Shown: piece by piece, positions 26,030 to 35,786 of the stretch
How positions within the stretch are numbered: the first letter of the stretch is position 1
How the letters are laid out: each line of letters starts with the position of its first letter
Assembly (NCBI GenBank): GCA_002280855.1
Contig: NCEU01000003.1
Location: 310,001 to 374,000, forward strand
DNA: 64,000 bases
Reading direction: 5' to 3'
Source of the DNA: Sphingomonadales bacterium 32-65-25
GTDB taxonomy: Bacteria; Pseudomonadota; Alphaproteobacteria; Sphingomonadales; Sphingomonadaceae
Made by a program: the position numbers and the translations under genes
Notes under the pieces: generated by a model
Databases searched by the model: none
What the model was told of the DNA's origin: nothing
What the model saw: only the letters and a program-made list of their open reading frames with translations

Positions 26030-28477
26030 ATGATAGATTTTGCCACGCCACCCGTACTGCTTGACGAAACGCAGCGCCTTGCGGCCCTGCGGGCGCTGGC
26101 TGTGCTTGATACACCGCCCGATCCGGCACTGGATGTGATCACCCGCCTGGCCGCTGACCGGTTTGATGCCGAGATCGCGTTGATCAGCTTGGTTGACGAG
26201 CACCGGCAGTGGTTCAAATCCCGCCACGGCCTTGATGCCTGCGAAACCCCGCGGGCCGACAGTTTTTGTGCGCACAGCATCACCAGTGACGACGTGATGG
26301 TGGTTCCGGATGCCACAGCCGATCCGCGCTTCGCCGCCAATCCGCTGGTCATGGGGGCGCCGTTCATCCGGTTTTATGCGGCAGCGCCATTGATAGCCGC
26401 CAGTGGCCACCGCATCGGCACATTATGTGTGATCGATGGCCGACCGCGCGCTGGCTTTACGCTACGTGAAGCGGATGCGCTGCGGCTCATGGCCGGGCAG
26501 GTGATGGATTTTCTCAATTCCTCGCGCATGCGCCAGGATCAGCGCATTTCCCAGTTGATCGCCGAGACCACAACCGATGCCTTCGTCTGCTCCGACGCCC
26601 ACAGCCGCATCATCCACTGGAACCGTGCCGCCGAAGCCATGTTCGGCTGGCCAGCATCCAAGGCGCTGGGCCAGTCTCTTGAATTGATCATCCCCAACCG
26701 CCACCGCCACGGCCACAACAGCGGCATGGAGCGGCTGCGTCTGCGCGGGCCCACCAAGCTGGTCGGCAAAACGGTCGAGGTGCCAGCCCGTTGCAAGGCC
26801 GGCCACGAGTTTCCGGTGGAATTGTCGCTGGGGATGTGGCCGGCGGAAGGCGAGGGCGAGCCCGAAGGCTTTGCGGCCATCATCCGCGATGTCTCGGCAC
26901 GGAAGGCATTGGAAGCGCAGCGGGCCGCCACCGAAGCCCGACTTGCCCAGCAGATCGCCGCGATCGAAGCCTCCGATGACGGAATTGCCGTCACCGATGC
27001 CGAGGGCCGCTTCATGTTCATGAATCGCGGCCATGCCACCATGTTCGGCTATCCCGACGCCGAAAGCCTGATCGGCCAGCCGTGGAGCGTGCTGTACGAT
27101 GAAGACAACGCCCGTCACATCGCAGAGGTGGCGATGCCGATCCTGACCGAAACCGGGCGCTGGCGCGGCGAAGTGCAGGGCCGCAGCGCCGATGGCAGCG
27201 CCGTGGAGCAGGAGGTCAGCCTGTCGCTTTCGGCCGATGGCGGCATCGTCTGCGTGACGCGCGACATCGGCAGCCGTCTTGTGATGGAGCGCGACAAGGC
27301 GCGGCTGCGCGAACAGTTGATGCTGGCGCAGCGGCAAGAGGCCGTGGGCCAGCTCGCCAGCGGGATCGCTCATGATTTCAACAATCTGATCGCGGCCATC
27401 GCCGGCACCGCCAGCCTGCTTGAAGGCGTGGCCGACGAACATGTGCGTCGCCATGCCCTGCGCATCCAGTCTGCCGCACAGACCGCCACCGGCCTGGTGG
27501 ACAAATTGCTGGCGCTGGGCCGCCGCGCGCCCGATCTGAAGCCGGTTGATCTGCGCGCCATCCTGTCGAGCGTGCGCGACCTGGTGGCCCCCAGTCTGAC
27601 AGATGCGCTGCACCGGATCGAGGTGGATCGCCCGCCCGCCCCGGTGCTGGCGCGTGCCGATGCCACTGAAGTGATGCAGGTGGTGCTGAACCTCGCCTTG
27701 AATGCCCGCGATGCGCTGCCCAGCGGAAAGGACGGGCGGATTGCCATTTCTCTGCTGGATGCCGCAGACCATCTGCCGGCAGGCGATGTGTTGGTGGGCA
27801 GCCTGCCCACCGGGCCGGCCGCACTGATCCGCGTGAGCGATACCGGTTGTGGTATTGATCCAGACGACCTGGCGCAGGTGTTCGAGCCCTTTTACACGCG
27901 CAAGGGCGATGCTGGCACCGGGCTTGGACTGGCGGTGGTCGCTGGCATCGTTGACAATGCCGGCGGTGCCATCGCCCTTTTCAGCCGGCTTGGCGAGGGC
28001 GCTGTTTTCGAAGTGTGGTGGCCGCTTCAATCCGCCGTTAGCGAACAACCCTCGCACTCGATCGTCGAGGCCGCCGATGCCGACGTTCTGGCAGGCAAGG
28101 CCGTGCTGGTCGTGGATGACAACCCAGCCGTGGTCGATACGCTGGTGGCCATGCTGGAACAGGCCGGCGCCGAACCCGGGCCCTGCCTTGATTCGGCCGA
28201 CGCACTGGCGGCCGTGGAGGAAGACCCGCACGCCTGGAGCCTGGTGATCACCGATTATGACATGCCGGGCCTGAACGGTGCGGCACTCGCGCGGCAACTG
28301 CGGGAAATTCGCGCCGATCTGCCGCTGTTGTTATTGTCTGCCTTGCCGCGCGCCCACCAGCGCCGCACCGGGGAAGCCGAATTGTTTGACGCCGTGCTTG
28401 GCAAACCCGCCAGCATGGATGCCCTCGTTGCCGCCGCGCGCACCGCAATCGCCGCTGCCCGCAAAAGGACCGTGTGA
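26030..28477 (+). CDS. hybrid histidine kinase (GAF-PAS-PAS-HisKA-HATPase-REC)
   Basis: An 815-residue soluble sensor kinase with no membrane helices. Domains in order: GAF (about 20-165, with LCVIDGRPR), PAS 1 (about 175-290), PAS 2 (about 310-420), HisKA with His448 in HDFNN, HATPase with NLALNARDAL, DTGCGID and GTGLGLAVVAG, and a C-terminal receiver with Asp742 in ITDYDMPG. The receiver is likely to act as a phosphate sink or relay to the response regulator. The stop overlaps the next gene (ATGA). The ATG at 26030 has no obvious ribosome-binding site, so translation may be weak or leaderless-like. Confidence 0.93.
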   Translation: MIDFATPPVLLDETQRLAALRALAVLDTPPDPALDVITRLAADRFDAEIALISLVDEHRQWFKSRHGLDACETPRADSFCAHSITSDDVMVVPDATADPRFAANPLVMGAPFIRFYAAAPLIAASGHRIGTLCVIDGRPRAGFTLREADALRLMAGQVMDFLNSSRMRQDQRISQLIAETTTDAFVCSDAHSRIIHWNRAAEAMFGWPASKALGQSLELIIPNRHRHGHNSGMERLRLRGPTKLVGKTVEVPARCKAGHEFPVELSLGMWPAEGEGEPEGFAAIIRDVSARKALEAQRAATEARLAQQIAAIEASDDGIAVTDAEGRFMFMNRGHATMFGYPDAESLIGQPWSVLYDEDNARHIAEVAMPILTETGRWRGEVQGRSADGSAVEQEVSLSLSADGGIVCVTRDIGSRLVMERDKARLREQLMLAQRQEAVGQLASGIAHDFNNLIAAIAGTASLLEGVADEHVRRHALRIQSAAQTATGLVDKLLALGRRAPDLKPVDLRAILSSVRDLVAPSLTDALHRIEVDRPPAPVLARADATEVMQVVLNLALNARDALPSGKDGRIAISLLDAADHLPAGDVLVGSLPTGPAALIRVSDTGCGIDPDDLAQVFEPFYTRKGDAGTGLGLAVVAGIVDNAGGAIALFSRLGEGAVFEVWWPLQSAVSEQPSHSIVEAADADVLAGKAVLVVDDNPAVVDTLVAMLEQAGAEPGPCLDSADALAAVEEDPHAWSLVITDYDMPGLNGAALARQLREIRADLPLLLLSALPRAHQRRTGEAELFDAVLGKPASMDALVAAARTAIAAARKRTV

Positions 28478-29085
28478 TGCGCATCCTCATTGCCGATGAT
28501 CACGATCTGCTGCGCGATGTGCTGCGATCCTATCTGGAAGCCGAAGGCGGATTTGTTGTCGAAACGGTCCCTGATCTGCCACAGGCGTTGACCGCGATGG
28601 CCGCCGGGCCTGCGTTTGATCTGGTACTGTTGGACTATGCCATGCCCGGAATGAACGGCTTTGATGGTTTGGAACAGGCAATCACCGCCAACAGCGGCAA
28701 ACCGGTCGCCTTGATGTCCGGGTTGGCGCCAGCCGGTGTGCCCGACAAGGTGCTGGCCTGCGGCGCCGCCGGCTACCTGCCCAAAACGCTGCCGGCACGC
28801 TCGGTCGTCAACGCCATCCGCTTCATGGCCGCCGGCGAAATCTATGTTCCGCTGACACTGTCCCGCCCGACGGCACAAACCACTGCGGGCGAGACCAGCC
28901 TTTCCCCACGTGAACGCGAAGTGCTGGCCGGCTTGTGCGCTGGCCACGCCAACAAGGAAATCGCCCGGCAGCTTGGCCTGCGAGAACCCACCATCAAGCT
29001 GCACGTCAAGCTGATCTGCCGCAAGCTTGGCGCCCGCAACCGAACACATGCCGCCATGATCGCCCGTGAGCGATCCATGTGCTGA
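28474..29085 (+). CDS. LuxR/NarL-type response regulator
   Basis: A two-domain response regulator of 203 residues. The receiver domain carries Asp53 in VLLDYAMPG and Lys103 in LPKT; the C-terminal helix-turn-helix of the LuxR class has SPREREVLAGLCAGHANKEIARQLGL. Translation is coupled to the histidine kinase through an ATGA overlap, so they form one phosphotransfer pair. Targets are unknown; the divergent pilus operon is the nearest candidate. No further gene follows for over 600 bp. Confidence 0.93.
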   Translation: MMRILIADDHDLLRDVLRSYLEAEGGFVVETVPDLPQALTAMAAGPAFDLVLLDYAMPGMNGFDGLEQAITANSGKPVALMSGLAPAGVPDKVLACGAAGYLPKTLPARSVVNAIRFMAAGEIYVPLTLSRPTAQTTAGETSLSPREREVLAGLCAGHANKEIARQLGLREPTIKLHVKLICRKLGARNRTHAAMIARERSMC

Positions 29086-29726
29086 TCAAGGTTTGCGGCT
29101 TCCAAGTGCCGTTTTCTACCAGCAAGGTTCTGGTAGACATCCAAGCGCGGAAAATCAGGAACTTTGTCGAAACCGTCTGCAGGCGAGCCGCGGATTCGCC
29201 GTCTGAACGGCAGAAATGAGGGCGCAATGCGGAAGTAGTAGCAAGAGGGGGAGGCTGCACACCCGCTGTTAATCGGCAACGACATTGCATCGGCCGTTGG
29301 TGGATGGACTGCCAACTCATATGCCGTTGCCGATAGCTACGGAAAAATATTTAAGATCAGAAGTTTATATGATTCCACTGCCCTGATCAGATACCCAGAT
29401 ACTGATCTGAAACACCTTAAACAGATCGACGAGCCACATTGAGCGAAGCTGTCTGCAATGATTGGTGATGCGGGTCTTTCTCAATGATCCAGCCAAGTCC
29501 GATGGAACCCTGACTCAATATTGATAAATGGCCCCACGACGCCAAACGCCAGACAGGCTTGAAATGCGATTGTGATACAGTCGCGTGCTACAGCCAAAAA
29601 GCGAATTTATCGATAAATTGCAATGATTTGAATGGCATTCAGACGCACAAATGTGTGAAACCTGTGCGCTACAAACAGCCCCAGATTCATCACAAACGAT
29701 ATGCTTTTCAATGCCTTGAAGGCTGG
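29086..29726. other. gene-free AT-richer stretch beside tRNA-Thr
   Basis: About 640 bp with no credible ORF, clearly richer in A/T than the neighbouring genes. It contains several near-repeated GATCAG-type words around 29350-29420. Nothing recognisable as a mobile-element gene, integrase or terminator was found. It lies just downstream of the 3' end of the tRNA gene, the usual attachment side for integrative elements, so it may be a decayed remnant. Confidence 0.4.
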
Positions 29727-29802
29727 TGGTGCCGCTTAGGTGACTCGAACACCTGACCCCCGCATTACGAATGCGGTGCTCTACCGGCTGAGCTAAAGCG
29801 GC
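29727..29802 (-). tRNA. tRNA-Thr (anticodon CGU)
   Basis: A cloverleaf can be folded on the minus strand. The acceptor stem pairs GCCGCTT (5' end at 29802) with AAGCGGC, followed by discriminator A and an encoded CCA (29727-29729). The D arm contains AGCTCAGCCGGTAGAGC, the T arm GTTCGAGTC, and the anticodon stem GCATT/AATGC. The anticodon CGT occupies 29767-29769 and reads ACG threonine codons. The length with CCA is 76 nt. Confidence 0.95.
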
Positions 29803-29937
29803 ATCTCGGTAAGGCGGGCGATTTATCAGCGAGCGGGTGGACTGGCAAGGGGCAAGGCGGCTGCAGTGCGAACGCCCTGAGTGGGGTGGCGGGCCAGGCT
29901 GGCTCAATCCAGGGACGAACCGGCCGTTATAAGGGGC

Positions 29938-30606
29938 ATGAGCCCCGCAAACCCCGGCTACGTCATCCCGCTCCGCGCCTTGGGCATGCATGATGCTGGC
30001 GTTGATCGATCGGCCGGTGAACGGCCGGGGCCGCTGCGGGAAGACCAGGTGCCGCGCAGCGTCGTGGTGGAACGGCGTCTCACAAACCGGGCGCTGGCCG
30101 CCTGGCAAAGCGCGCATGACGACAGTATTGCGCCTGCGCTGGCACCGTTCTTCGATCACAGCATCGTGGTGCGCGATCCGGCGGGCCGCGCCATCATCGA
30201 AAGCGTGGGCGGCCCGGTTTCGGCGCGTTTTGGCCTCATCGCCGGGGTAGCGCTGCTGCGCGATCCCGGCCTGTCTGAAGAACTGGTGGCGGCCTGCGAA
30301 CTGGTGGCGCTGCAACCGATGCCGATCCCGTTCGAAGCCAGCGTGAACGATCCGATGGGCGCACAGATGCTGGTGCGCGGCCTGGCGCTGCCGCTGCCCG
30401 AAGCCGGCGATCCGGCGGCGCTGGTGCAGATCGTGCTGAGTTGGCGGGAAGTGTTGTCGAAGAGCGCGGCGAAGCGCCTGCGCGCCGAACTGGCCAGCGC
30501 CTTTGCCCAGGTGCAGCGGTTGCCGCCGGTGGCCGATCCCTTCCCGCGGCGGCCCCGGTCCGGCGCGGCCCTTGATGTTTTCAATCGCACAAAGATTACA
30601 GAGTGA
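29938..30606 (+). CDS. protein of unknown function upstream of NAD-GDH
   Basis: About 222 residues starting MSPANPGYVIPLRALG with AAGGGG just upstream; a GTG at 29881 is an alternative. No signal peptide or membrane helix. The middle part (SIVVRDPAGRAIIESVGGPVSARFG and what follows) has the look of a PAS-like alpha/beta sensory fold, and ALAAWQSAHDDSIAP precedes it. The match is too weak to assign. The C-terminus is Arg/Pro-rich. It lies directly before the NAD-glutamate dehydrogenase gene in the same direction, close enough for co-transcription. Confidence 0.6.
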   Translation: MSPANPGYVIPLRALGMHDAGVDRSAGERPGPLREDQVPRSVVVERRLTNRALAAWQSAHDDSIAPALAPFFDHSIVVRDPAGRAIIESVGGPVSARFGLIAGVALLRDPGLSEELVAACELVALQPMPIPFEASVNDPMGAQMLVRGLALPLPEAGDPAALVQIVLSWREVLSKSAAKRLRAELASAFAQVQRLPPVADPFPRRPRSGAALDVFNRTKITE

Positions 30607-30680
30607 GCTTCGAATCACACTTTTCTTTCGCGACCGCGCGGCGCATAAGCTGCGGCAAAAATGTCGCGGGAGCGATCGAC

Positions 30681-33600
30681 GTGCCTGAAACGACCAAGCC
30701 CGGCACTGCTGGGGCAACTGCAAACACCCCTTTGGCACAGGCGCTGGCGGGGTGCCTGTTTGCCCGCGCCTTGCCCGGCGAAATCGAAGGCCTGGACGAT
30801 TCGGCACGCGCTGCCGTGGCCGGCTTCATGGCCGGTGCTGCCGCCCGTCGTGGGCCCGATCAACCAGTGATCCACATTGATCCGCTGGCCGACGATGGCG
30901 CCCGCCGCCTGCGCCTGGCCATCATCGGCGAGGATCGGCCCTTCCTGGTGGATTCCACCGCTGCCGCCGTCACTGCGGCCGGCGTTGACATCCACCGCCT
31001 GCTGCACCCGATCATCGATGTGCGCCGCGATGCGGACGGCGCGCTGCTGGAGGTGATCGGGTTGGGCAAGAATGGTGCCCCCCTGCCCGGCCATGCCCGC
31101 GAATCCATGATCTACATGGAGATTGAGCAGGTGGGCCCCAAGACGCGGGCCGCGCTGGAGGCGAGCCTGGCCCAGGTGCTGGCCGATGTGCGCGCCGCGG
31201 TGACCGATTGGCAGGCGATGCTGGCCCTGCTGCGGGAGCGCATCCGCGCCCTTTCCGACAATCCGCCGCCGCTGGCCCCGCACCGCACCGCCGAAGCCAT
31301 GGCCTTCCTCGAATGGCTGGCGGCCGACAATTTCACCCTGCTGGGTGCCCGACACTACCGGCTGGAAGGCGATCTGGACGATCCGGCGATGGAGGTGACC
31401 AGCGATGACGGCCTTGGTCTGCTGGCTGATCCCGATTACCCGGTGTGGACGGGCACGCGCGGCCCGGCCGACACGCCGCGCGCCTTCAAGGCGCTGCTGG
31501 CCAGCCCGGAGCCCCTGCTGATCACCCGCGCCGGTGCGGTTGTGACCGTGCACCGCCGGGTGAACGGCGATCTGGTCGCGGTGAAGGGCTTTGACCGCGA
31601 GGGGCGGGTGGTATCGGAAACGCGCTTCCTGGGCATGTATACGTCCGCAGCCCTCAGCACGTCGCCGCGGCAGGTGCCGCTGCTGCGCCGCAAGGTGGGC
31701 GAGATTATCGATGCGCTGGGCTTTGGCGAACGCGGCCACAGTGGCAAGGCGCTGGTGCATGTGCTGGAAAGCTTCCCGCGCATGGAGTTGTTCGAGGCGA
31801 GCCCCGATCAGCTGAAGGCGATGGCGCTGGGCCTGCTTTCGCTGCTCGACCGGCCGCGGCCCAAGCTGTTTGCCCGGCCCGATCCCTTCGGTCGCTTCGT
31901 ATCGGCACTCGTCTATGTGCCGCGCGATGTTTATACCAGCCGCCTGCGCGAAGCCGCCGGGCAGATGCTGGCCCAGGAATTGAAGGGCAATATCGCGCGT
32001 TACGAGGTGGAACTGCGCGAAGAGGGCCTGGCCCGCGTGCATTATGTGGTGGATGTGGCCGACGCCGCCAGCTTCACCGCCGATCAGGCCGCCGCGCTCG
32101 ATCGCCGGCTGCGTCAGCTGGTGCGCGGCTGGGAAGAGGATCTGGAAGCCGCGCTGGCCGAACTGACCACGCCTACCCGCGCGGCGCGGCTGGCGCGCAG
32201 CCATGGTCGGGCCTTTTCCGCCAGCTATCGCGCCCAGCACCAGCCGGCCGAAGCCGCCGCCGACATCATGGCGCTGGCCACGCTTGAGGACGAGGCCGGT
32301 CGTGCCGTGCGCATCATGGCCGCGCCGGAACCCGGCCAGTTGCGCCTGAAACTGTATCGCCTTGGCCCGATCATTCCGCTTTCCGAAGCAGTGCCAGTGC
32401 TGGAGAATTTCGGCCTGAAGGTGATCGAGGAATACCCATTCGATCTGGACGATGGCCGGCTGGGCCGCATCAACGATTTCATCTGCGAAGTACCCGATCC
32501 GGCCATCCTTGCCGATCTGCCGGCGCTGACGGCGCGGCTGGAGCCGGCGCTGGTCGCCGTGCTGCTCGGCACGCGGGAAAACGACGGATTCAACGCGCTG
32601 ATCCCGGGCTGCGGCCTGGAGGCCCGTGATGCCTCCTTGCTGCGGGCCTGGTTCCGCTATCTGCGGCAAACCGGGGTTACCTATGGCGTGATGACGGCGG
32701 TTGATGCGCTGAAACGCTATCCGGATATCACGCGCGACCTGGTGGCGCTGTTCACGGCGCGCTTTGCGCTGGATGTCGCGGATCGCGCCAAGGCGCAGGA
32801 AGAGGTTCTGGCCCGCATCGATGCCGGCTTGGCTGAGGTATCCAGCATCGATGATGATCGCATCATCCGCCTGTACCGATCCGCCATGCTTGCCACGCTG
32901 CGGACCAATTTCTTCGTGCCCGGCGGGCCGGAGGCGATGGCCTTCAAGATCGATTCCGCCGCCATGCCCGGCCTTCCCCACCCAATCCCCTATCGCGAGA
33001 TCTGGGTGTTCTCCCCACGCGTAGAGGGCATCCACCTGCGCGGTGGGCCCATCGCCCGCGGCGGTCTGCGCTGGTCTGACCGGCGCGATGATTTCCGTAC
33101 CGAAGTGCTGGGCCTGGTGAAGGCGCAGAAGGTGAAGAACACCGTGATCGTGCCGACCGGCGCCAAGGGCGGCTTCTATCCCAAGCTGTTGCCGCCGGCG
33201 TCGAACCGCGATGCGTGGCTGGCCGAAGGCACCGAAGCCTATCGCATCTACATCCGGGCGCTGCTGTCGATCACCGACAATCTGGATGTGGCAGGCACCG
33301 TGCTGCCACCCGAAGGCGTGGTGCGTCATGATGGCGATGATCCCTATCTGGTGGTCGCGGCTGACAAGGGCACCGCCACCTTCTCCGACACCGCCAACGC
33401 CATTGCTGAAAATCATGGTTTCTGGCTGGGCGACGCCTTCGCTTCGGGCGGCGGCAATGGTTATGACCACAAGGCCATGGCCATCACCGCCAAAGGTGCG
33501 TGGATTTCGGTGCAGCGCCATTTCCGCGAACTGGGCACAGATGTGCAGAGCGAGACCATCCGTGTGGCCGGCGTTGGCGACATGTCGGGCGACGTGTTCG

Positions 33601-35435
33601 GCAACGGGCTGCTGCTTTCGCCCGCCGTGGCGCTGGTGGCGGCCTTTGATCACCGCCACATCTTCCTTGATCCCACCCCCAACATCCCGGCCGCCTTTGC
33701 CGAACGCCAGCGCATGTTCGCGCTGCCGCGGTCGAGCTGGGACGATTATGACAAGGCGCTGATTTCGGAAGGCGGCGGCGTGTTCGCCCGCAGCCTGAAG
33801 TCCATCCCGCTCTCGCCCCAAGTACAGGCCATGCTGGGCGTGAGCGCCGAGGCGATGGCGCCCGGCGAACTGCTCAGCGCCATCCTGAAGATGCAGGTCG
33901 ATCTGATCTGGTTCGGCGGCATCGGCACCTATGTGAAGGCGTCGAGCGAAAGCCATGCCGACGCCGGCGACCGTGCCAATGATGCCATCCGGGTAGACGC
34001 GCGCGACCTGAAGGCGCGGGCCATCGGCGAAGGCGCCAATCTGGGCCTGACGCAAGCGGCGCGCATCGAATTCTCGCGCATTGGCGGCCGCATCAACACC
34101 GATTTCATCGACAACAGCGCCGGGGTCGATTGTTCCGACCACGAGGTCAACATCAAGATCGCGCTGAACGGGGAAGTCGCCGCCGGCACGCTGAGCCGAC
34201 CCGACCGCGACACGCTGTTGAAGGCGATGACCGACGATGTCGCCGAACTGGTGCTGCGCGACAATCGCCTGCAAACCCAGGCCATCAGCCTGGCCGAAAC
34301 CGGCGGTGCGGCCGCCGTGCCGGTGTTCCAGCGCCTGATCCAGACGCTGGAAGGCCGGGTTGGCCTTGATCGCAAGGTGGAAGGCCTGCCGGGCGACGAT
34401 ATTCTGGGCCAGCGCGCCATGGCCGGCGAGGGCCTGACCCGGCCGGAACTGGCCGTGGTGATGGCCTATGCCAAGATGGCCGCCTATGATGTGCTGGTGA
34501 CCAGCGAGGTCGTCGATGATCCGCTGCTGGAAGCCGATCTGATCGCGGCGTTCCCGGCTGCCATGCAGGGCACGCATCGCGATGCGATCCTGCATCACCG
34601 GCTGCGCCGCGAACTTGTGGCGACCAAGCTGACCAATGAACTGATCAACCGCGCCGGCCTTTCGGCGCCCTTCGAGCTGGCCGAGGAACTGGGCGCCGGC
34701 ATCGCCGATATCGCCCGCGCCTTTGTGGCGGCGCGGCAGCTGTTCGGCTTTGCCGGGCTGTGGCAGGCGATCGATACGGCGACAGTGCCGGCCACGGCGG
34801 CCAATGCGCTGCACCGCGCAGCCCAGGGCGTGCTGCGTGCCCAGATGGCCGATCTGGTGCGGCTGGGCGGCGGCCGCAGCGCCTCTGCCCTGGTTGCCGC
34901 GATCGCACCGGGCCTGAAGGCACTGGGCAACAGCATCGAACAGCTGGTGAAAGCCGAAGTGCGCGGCCAGCTCGACCGTTCGGCGGCTGAACTGGCCAGC
35001 GCCGGCGCCCCGGCGGATCTGGCGCGCAACATCGTGCATGTCGAAGCGCTGGACGGCGCGGTGGGCGTGGCGCTGCTGGCGGCCGAACGCCGCCTTGATG
35101 TGGCGGCCACGGCCCGGGCCTATACAATGCTGGGCGAAACCGCAGGGCTGGATTGGGCGCGCGGCGCGGCGGCGGCGCTGAACCCGGCCGATCCGTGGGA
35201 ACGGCTACTGACGGCGGCACTGGTGCGCGATTTCGAGCAGATCAGGCTCGATCTGTTGCGCAACATCGTGCCGGAAGCCAGCAACCCGGTGCAGGTGCTG
35301 GCATTGTGGCTGGAAGCCCATGCGGCGCGGGTGGCGCGCATCGCGGCTTCCATCAGCCGGGCGCGTGAGAGCGGCATGGTGAGCGCGGCGATGCTGGCGC
35401 ATATTGCGGGGCAGGCGCGCGCGGCCTTGACGTGA
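30681..35435 (+). CDS. NAD-specific glutamate dehydrogenase (large, 180-kDa class)
   Basis: Catabolic glutamate dehydrogenase of about 1584 residues, oxidising glutamate to 2-oxoglutarate and ammonium with NAD. The N-terminal half carries the ACT-like regulatory regions (for example DRPFLVDSTAAAV) typical of the class. The central catalytic domain is marked by GPIARGGLRWSDRRDDF and VIVPTGAKGGFYPK, and the C-terminal helical domain follows. Start: GTG at 30681 with CGGGAGCG upstream gives the family-like N-terminus; a GTG at 30603, overlapping the stop of the previous gene, would add 26 unusual residues. The long reading frame on the opposite strand is a codon-bias shadow. Confidence 0.92.
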   Translation: MPETTKPGTAGATANTPLAQALAGCLFARALPGEIEGLDDSARAAVAGFMAGAAARRGPDQPVIHIDPLADDGARRLRLAIIGEDRPFLVDSTAAAVTAAGVDIHRLLHPIIDVRRDADGALLEVIGLGKNGAPLPGHARESMIYMEIEQVGPKTRAALEASLAQVLADVRAAVTDWQAMLALLRERIRALSDNPPPLAPHRTAEAMAFLEWLAADNFTLLGARHYRLEGDLDDPAMEVTSDDGLGLLADPDYPVWTGTRGPADTPRAFKALLASPEPLLITRAGAVVTVHRRVNGDLVAVKGFDREGRVVSETRFLGMYTSAALSTSPRQVPLLRRKVGEIIDALGFGERGHSGKALVHVLESFPRMELFEASPDQLKAMALGLLSLLDRPRPKLFARPDPFGRFVSALVYVPRDVYTSRLREAAGQMLAQELKGNIARYEVELREEGLARVHYVVDVADAASFTADQAAALDRRLRQLVRGWEEDLEAALAELTTPTRAARLARSHGRAFSASYRAQHQPAEAAADIMALATLEDEAGRAVRIMAAPEPGQLRLKLYRLGPIIPLSEAVPVLENFGLKVIEEYPFDLDDGRLGRINDFICEVPDPAILADLPALTARLEPALVAVLLGTRENDGFNALIPGCGLEARDASLLRAWFRYLRQTGVTYGVMTAVDALKRYPDITRDLVALFTARFALDVADRAKAQEEVLARIDAGLAEVSSIDDDRIIRLYRSAMLATLRTNFFVPGGPEAMAFKIDSAAMPGLPHPIPYREIWVFSPRVEGIHLRGGPIARGGLRWSDRRDDFRTEVLGLVKAQKVKNTVIVPTGAKGGFYPKLLPPASNRDAWLAEGTEAYRIYIRALLSITDNLDVAGTVLPPEGVVRHDGDDPYLVVAADKGTATFSDTANAIAENHGFWLGDAFASGGGNGYDHKAMAITAKGAWISVQRHFRELGTDVQSETIRVAGVGDMSGDVFGNGLLLSPAVALVAAFDHRHIFLDPTPNIPAAFAERQRMFALPRSSWDDYDKALISEGGGVFARSLKSIPLSPQVQAMLGVSAEAMAPGELLSAILKMQVDLIWFGGIGTYVKASSESHADAGDRANDAIRVDARDLKARAIGEGANLGLTQAARIEFSRIGGRINTDFIDNSAGVDCSDHEVNIKIALNGEVAAGTLSRPDRDTLLKAMTDDVAELVLRDNRLQTQAISLAETGGAAAVPVFQRLIQTLEGRVGLDRKVEGLPGDDILGQRAMAGEGLTRPELAVVMAYAKMAAYDVLVTSEVVDDPLLEADLIAAFPAAMQGTHRDAILHHRLRRELVATKLTNELINRAGLSAPFELAEELGAGIADIARAFVAARQLFGFAGLWQAIDTATVPATAANALHRAAQGVLRAQMADLVRLGGGRSASALVAAIAPGLKALGNSIEQLVKAEVRGQLDRSAAELASAGAPADLARNIVHVEALDGAVGVALLAAERRLDVAATARAYTMLGETAGLDWARGAAAALNPADPWERLLTAALVRDFEQIRLDLLRNIVPEASNPVQVLALWLEAHAARVARIAASISRARESGMVSAAMLAHIAGQARAALT

Positions 35436-35498
35436 CAAGCTGTCGGGGAAGCGTTCGCCCCCTTGTTGCAAACGGCCTCGCCTGCTAGCGGCAGCGGC

Positions 35499-35786
35499 AT
35501 GTCTGTGGATAGCCAAACCGTACGCAAGATCGCGCGCCTGGCGCGGATCGCCGTGACCGATGATGAGGTGCCCGGCCTTGTCGAGCAGCTCAACGGTATC
35601 CTTGGCTGGGTGGAACAGTTGGGCGAGGTCGATACCAAGGGTGTCGAACCGATGGCCAGCGTCATGCCCGGTAACATGCGCTGGCGCGAAGATGTGGTGA
35701 CCGACGGCGGCATTCAGGACAAGGTGCTGGCCAACGCACCCGATGCGGCCAGCGGCTTCTTTGCTGTGCCCAAGGTGATCGAATGA
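35499..35786 (+). CDS. gatC: Asp/Glu-tRNA amidotransferase subunit C
   Basis: The small subunit of GatCAB, which converts Glu-tRNA(Gln) and/or Asp-tRNA(Asn) to the amidated form; 95 residues. Typical N-terminal motif [15 protein letters not shown], central [20 protein letters not shown], and C-terminal ending with [16 protein letters not shown]. The start at MSVDSQ is the family-standard N-terminus. It overlaps gatA by 4 bp (ATGA), showing coupled translation. The gatB partner is about 4 kb further on. Confidence 0.95.
   Translation: MSVDSQTVRKIARLARIAVTDDEVPGLVEQLNGILGWVEQLGEVDTKGVEPMASVMPGNMRWREDVVTDGGIQDKVLANAPDAASGFFAVPKVIE

Noticed and set aside
29086..29726. Integrated prophage or island at the tRNA
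   Set aside because: No integrase, phage gene or tRNA-end repeat is present in the window; only the base composition and position are suggestive.
29559..29756. 65-codon ORF on the plus strand ending in LGDSNT
   Set aside because: It runs into the complement of the tRNA-Thr gene. LGDSNT is the familiar false peptide read from the T arm, so this is an artefact.
30615..35039. 1474-codon open frame on the minus strand
   Set aside because: It lies antisense to NAD-glutamate dehydrogenase. Long antisense frames are expected at this GC content, and its translation has no domain signature.
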